Assembly: GCA_947486185.1 (NCBI GenBank)
Contig: CANKTH010000008.1
Location: forward strand, 1-64,000
Source of the DNA: Deltaproteobacteria bacterium
Lineage (GTDB): Bacteria; Myxococcota_A; UBA796; SXON01
Direction of reading: 5' to 3'
Length of the DNA: 64,000 bases
The translations under genes and the position numbers were made by a program. Shown here in pieces: positions 61,013 to 64,000 of this stretch; the first letter of the stretch is position 1; each line of letters starts with the position of its first letter. Below the pieces are notes generated by a model that saw only the letters and a program-made list of their open reading frames with translations, was not told the DNA's origin and ran no database searches.

Positions 61013-61093
61013 GCCCCGGTGGTGGAATGGTAGACACAGGGGACTTAAAATCCCTTTCCTCACGGAGTGCGGGTTCAACTCCCGCTCGGGGCA
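61013..61093 (+). tRNA. tRNA-Leu (TAA)
   Basis: The sequence GCCCCGGTGGTGGAATGG begins a class II cloverleaf with a long variable arm. The acceptor stem GCCCCGG pairs with TCGGGGC (discriminator A). The anticodon stem GGGGA/TCCCT holds loop CTTAAAA, giving TAA. The T arm is GCGGG-TTCAACT-CCCGC. CCA is not encoded. A short stem CCGCC/GGCGG lies 63 bases downstream without a T tract. Confidence 0.95.
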
Positions 61094-61169
61094 ACGGCCG
61101 CCGCCGGCCGGTGGCCCGTCGTAGGGGCCCCAACGCCTCCGGGACACCACAACGACCGCCAACGGCGGC

Positions 61170-61198
61170 TTGATCGACCGGGGCGTCGGCGCTACCAT
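61170..61198 (+). promoter_or_regulatory. Candidate promoter of the dnaK-like gene
   Basis: TTGATC (61170-61175) and TACCAT (61193-61198) are separated by 17 bases, 56 bases before the dnaK-like ATG. The match is moderate. No CIRCE inverted repeat is visible nearby, so HrcA-type heat-shock control is not supported. Confidence 0.35.
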
Positions 61199-61254
61199 GA
61201 CGGCACAACCATGATCTTCGCACAACTCCGCCTCCGATTCACGGGCACCTCGCA

Positions 61255-63069
61255 ATGAGCAAGGTGATTGGCATCGATCTCGGCACGACCAACTCGGTCT
61301 GCGCATACATGGACGGCGGAGAGCCCCGGGTCCTGATCAATGAGGAGGGTCAGCGCGTCACCCCATCGGTGGTCGGGTTCTCCAAAAGCGGCGAACGTTT
61401 TGTAGGCGACATCGCCAAACGGCAGATGTTGATCAACCCCGAAGCGACCATTCACTCCGTCAAACGATTCATCGGCAGGCGCCACCGCGAGGCGCGCGAC
61501 GACATTGCGAAGATGTCGTGCTCCATCGTCGAGACCCGTGACGGCGACATCGGCTTCGAGGTCGCGGAGCGGACCTACGGCGCGCCTGAAATTTCGGCGA
61601 TGATTCTTCAGAAGTTGAAGAGGAGCGCTGAGGACTTCCTCGGCGCGGCGGTAACCGACGCGATCATCACGGTCCCCGCCCACTTCACCGACCGCCAGCG
61701 CCAGGCCACCAAGGACGCCGGCACGATCGCCGGGCTCAATGTGGTGCGCATCATCAACGAGCCTACCGCCGCGGCCCTGGCCTACCTCCACGAGCGTCGC
61801 CGTCGCGCGACCATCGCGGTCTACGACTTCGGCGGGGGGACCTTCGATATCTCCGTCGTCGACATCGACCACGACGTTGGGGAGGTGCGCGCCACCCGTG
61901 GCGACAACACGCTGGGCGGCGGCGACATCGACAACCTTCTGGTAAGCTGGCTTCTTCGCGAAGTATTGGACGAGCACGGCATCGATCTGTCCACCGACAA
62001 GGCCGCACGCCAACGCCTGCGTGACGCGGCCGAGCGCGCGAAGGTCGAACTGTCGGCCGCGCTCGAAACGGAGATCCACCTTCCCTTCTTGACCGCCACC
62101 CCGACCGGTCCCAAACACCTCCAGCGGGCCCTGTCACGCGCGCAGTTTGAGGCGATGGCGCAGCCACTGTTCGATCGGACCCTGGAGGAGTGCAGGCGGG
62201 CCCTCGCCGACGCGCGACTCACGATCGCGGATATCGACGAGGTCGTGCTCGTCGGCGGCTCCAGCCGGATCCCGCGGATCAAGGAGATGGTGCGCGACTT
62301 TTTCGAGCGCCCGCTCAATCAGACCTTCAACCCGGACGAAGTCGTAGCAGTCGGCGCGGCGATCCAGGCCGGCATCCTGGAGGGCGACGTAAAGGCGGTC
62401 ACCCTGCTCGACGTCACGAGCTTTTCGCTCGGACTCGAGGTCGAGGGGCGCCGTATGGCCAAGTTGATCCCGAAGAACACGGTGATCCCGGCTCATCGCT
62501 CGCAGTTTGTGTCGACGGTCATCGACAATCAGAAGACCGTGAAGGTCCACGTCCTCCAGGGTGAGAGCGCGCTCGCCAACGAAAATGTGTCGCTGGGGGA
62601 GTTCGAGCTGTGCGGCATCGCGCCGGCGCCACGTGGTGCGCCCCGGATCGAGGTACGCTTCGTGATCGACGCCAACGGCATCCTCAACGTAGGGGCCCGC
62701 GACTCACGGACCGGCCTGGTCGGAAACCTCACCATCCGGGCACCCACGGGGATGAGCACAGACGACCTGGAGCGGGCCCGCGGCGAGGCGATTGAGCACG
62801 AACAAGCCCGCGCCCGGCTGGACGACGTCAAAGAGGTCCGCCATCAGGTGGAGCGTATCCTCGTCGCGCTCGAGGCGATGGCGCGAGATCAGGCTGCCAA
62901 CCTGGATCGTGCCGGAGCCCATCAACTCGAGCACGCGATCAAACGTGGCCGCCTCGCCCTGGGGACTGCGTCGGAGCGACGCCCGCTCGAAGACCTCTCG
63001 GCGTGGCTGCGTCAGGTCCAGGCCCATATGAGTGAGCGCTTGAGCAACCGGAACTCGTCCGTCCACTAG
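61255..63069 (+). CDS. DnaK-type Hsp70 chaperone (probable paralogue)
   Basis: This 604-residue protein has a complete Hsp70 nucleotide-binding domain: IGIDLGTTNS (5-14), VPAHFTDRQRQATKDAG, IINEPTAAALAY, VYDFGGGTFDIS and VVLVGGSSRIPRI. The linker is VTLLDVTSFSLGLEVEG, where ordinary DnaK has the hydrophobic D-V-L/V-L-L-D-V-T-P. The substrate-binding part and a short helical lid follow, ending in LSNRNSSVH without the acidic disordered tail. No grpE or dnaJ gene is adjacent, which suggests a specialised second copy rather than the main heat-shock chaperone. Confidence 0.87.
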   Translation: MSKVIGIDLGTTNSVCAYMDGGEPRVLINEEGQRVTPSVVGFSKSGERFVGDIAKRQMLINPEATIHSVKRFIGRRHREARDDIAKMSCSIVETRDGDIGFEVAERTYGAPEISAMILQKLKRSAEDFLGAAVTDAIITVPAHFTDRQRQATKDAGTIAGLNVVRIINEPTAAALAYLHERRRRATIAVYDFGGGTFDISVVDIDHDVGEVRATRGDNTLGGGDIDNLLVSWLLREVLDEHGIDLSTDKAARQRLRDAAERAKVELSAALETEIHLPFLTATPTGPKHLQRALSRAQFEAMAQPLFDRTLEECRRALADARLTIADIDEVVLVGGSSRIPRIKEMVRDFFERPLNQTFNPDEVVAVGAAIQAGILEGDVKAVTLLDVTSFSLGLEVEGRRMAKLIPKNTVIPAHRSQFVSTVIDNQKTVKVHVLQGESALANENVSLGEFELCGIAPAPRGAPRIEVRFVIDANGILNVGARDSRTGLVGNLTIRAPTGMSTDDLERARGEAIEHEQARARLDDVKEVRHQVERILVALEAMARDQAANLDRAGAHQLEHAIKRGRLALGTASERRPLEDLSAWLRQVQAHMSERLSNRNSSVH

Positions 63070-63210
63070 CGTCCGCGCGCGGGCGGGCCGGTGCGTTGGC
63101 GACGTCGGAGTCGGCCGGCCGACCGTGGGTGTCGCGACAGTGCAGCGCGTGACACTTGACACTCGCCCGCTTCTCGGTGATCCAGCTCTCCGCCCTACAT
63201 CGGAGCCACC

Positions 63211-64000
63211 GTGCTGCTCACCCTCCTCTTGACGTCCCGTGCCAGCCTCGCTGGGGTCACTGGGGACCTGCAACTCCGCGTACTGCCCTCAGCGGGAGAT
63301 TTTGCGGCAACGTGGATCGAGGGCCTCGACCCCTCGATCTACTCCCCGGACCTGGGAGATCGCTACGATTGCTGGGATCGCGTGGGGATCCAGAACTTCA
63401 ACCTGGACGTCCCGATCGAGACCGTGGGGATCTCCATGGACCAGGACGAGCTCACGGTAGACGTCAGCTTCGGCGACGTGGTCGGCACGGACATGCTGCT
63501 CTACACGCTCGACGCGGAGTTCACCGATTCCTGCACCGAGTTCGACGCGGATCTCCTCGCGATCGCGCTCACCGGCGGGTTCGTGTCGCTCACGCTACGC
63601 GCGGTGGAGGACCGCGGCGAGCTCGCCTTTGTCGTCGTCGGGACGCCCACCGTCACGGGCGACCTCATCATGGACATCGATTGGTTCCCCGACGATCTCG
63701 TGCTGTACTTCTTGGAGGAGACGATCTTCGCCGCTGTCGCGGACAGCATCGCCGAGGAGGTCGGGCCGGTGCTGTCCGACTACTTCGGCCGCTCCTTGTA
63801 CGCGGGTGAGCTCGAGGGCTACTCGATGAACCTGACGCTCGACGACCTCGCCCTGAGCAGCAGCGGTCTCGACCTGGGCCTCGGGATGGACCTGGCTTTT
63901 GTGGGGGAGCCCGCCTGCGACGTCGGCAGCGCTTCGGCGCCGGGTGGGCGCAGCCCCTCGATTCCATTGACCGCGCCTGCCGGAGCGGACCTCGGGATCG
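63211..64000 (+). CDS. Exported protein of unknown function, cut by the window end (partial)
   Basis: An open frame starts with GTG at 63211, with CGGAG nine bases upstream, and runs to the window edge without a stop. It begins with a signal peptide (LLTLLLTSRASLAGV). At least 260 residues are visible, rich in Asp, Leu and Thr (GDLQLRVLPSAGDF, NFNLDVPIETVGISMDQDELTVDVSFGDVVG, LTDLALSSSGLDLGLG-like strands), suggesting a beta-rich secreted protein. A perfect TTGACA lies at 63156-63161, but no convincing -10 box follows. I do not recognise the family. Confidence 0.65.
   Translation, partial: MLLTLLLTSRASLAGVTGDLQLRVLPSAGDFAATWIEGLDPSIYSPDLGDRYDCWDRVGIQNFNLDVPIETVGISMDQDELTVDVSFGDVVGTDMLLYTLDAEFTDSCTEFDADLLAIALTGGFVSLTLRAVEDRGELAFVVVGTPTVTGDLIMDIDWFPDDLVLYFLEETIFAAVADSIAEEVGPVLSDYFGRSLYAGELEGYSMNLTLDDLALSSSGLDLGLGMDLAFVGEPACDVGSASAPGGRSPSIPLTAPAGADLGI

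Noticed and set aside
61094-61254. CIRCE (HrcA) operator upstream of the dnaK-like gene
   Set aside because: No TTAGCACTC-N9-GAGTGCTAA-type repeat is present in the gap.

Overview
The window is about 64 kb of high-GC bacterial chromosome. It holds a 16S rRNA 5' end, two tRNAs and roughly 50 tightly packed protein genes. Many neighbouring genes overlap as ATGA, GTGA or TGATG, which points to translational coupling. Several signs suggest a Myxococcota-like (former deltaproteobacterial) organism: lipoproteins with MopE-type Asp/Cys/Gly calcium-binding repeats, an exported subtilase ending in Cys-x-Cys, a hydrophobic helix and five arginines (MYXO-CTERM-like), AgmX/PglI-like segments, an Alternative Complex III operon and an IleRS with an unusual KESKS loop. 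I see no insertion sequence, prophage, CRISPR array or integrase, so this looks like stable chromosome with lineage-specific secreted and envelope proteins.

Layout. 1-384: 16S rRNA start (minus strand) and its upstream region. 385-4012 (minus): a gene of unknown function, tdk, ftsY, zapA and a DUF2752 membrane protein, running toward the rRNA. 4338-7057 (minus): exported subtilase coupled to a lipoprotein. 7147-12258: alkyl-adenine DNA glycosylase, an orphan adenine methyltransferase, and a JAMM-domain/DinG helicase fusion. 12281-16365: OPA-type transporter, a small exported protein and two divergent MopE-type lipoproteins. 16382-21199: histidine-rich Nfu-N protein, TatC, TatB, SppA and an exported DUF2314 protein. 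21386-26748 (plus): ileS, a membrane-anchored split-barrel protein and an unknown protein. 26755-27390: 1-Cys peroxiredoxin.

27523-36597 (minus): a complete Alternative Complex III operon actABCDEF with a DUF4863 gene coupled to its end, preceded by a lipoprotein cytochrome c. No terminal oxidase follows, so its electron acceptor must be encoded elsewhere. 36679-43026 (minus): a split, thioester-less alpha-2-macroglobulin pair, murB, tRNA-Met and a clear terminator. 43092-48733 (minus): Lhr-type helicase, PdeM-like phosphoesterase, a cyclic-nucleotide-binding-fold protein and an aldehyde dehydrogenase. 48968-53205 (plus): PlsB/PlsC-like acyltransferase, a GpsA homologue lacking the catalytic lysine, MurI and a membrane-anchored PP2C phosphatase. 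53213-55330 (minus): beta-helix protein and calpain-family protease. 55524-60441 (minus): a five-gene coupled operon (E2-like acyltransferase, retropepsin-TPR, SNase-lamin-tail nuclease, PAP2 phosphatase, HAD hydrolase). 60512-64000 (plus): TlpA-like protein, tRNA-Leu, a DnaK paralogue and the start of an exported protein cut by the window end.

The most promising leads are the JAMM-DinG fusion with one Fe-S cysteine replaced by threonine, the GpsA homologue without its lysine, the calpain/beta-helix pair, the split macroglobulin with an AgmX-like insertion, the DUF4863 gene coupled to the respiratory operon, and histidine-rich segments on four otherwise standard proteins. All functional calls rest on motif reading by eye. 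No database search or computed score was available.
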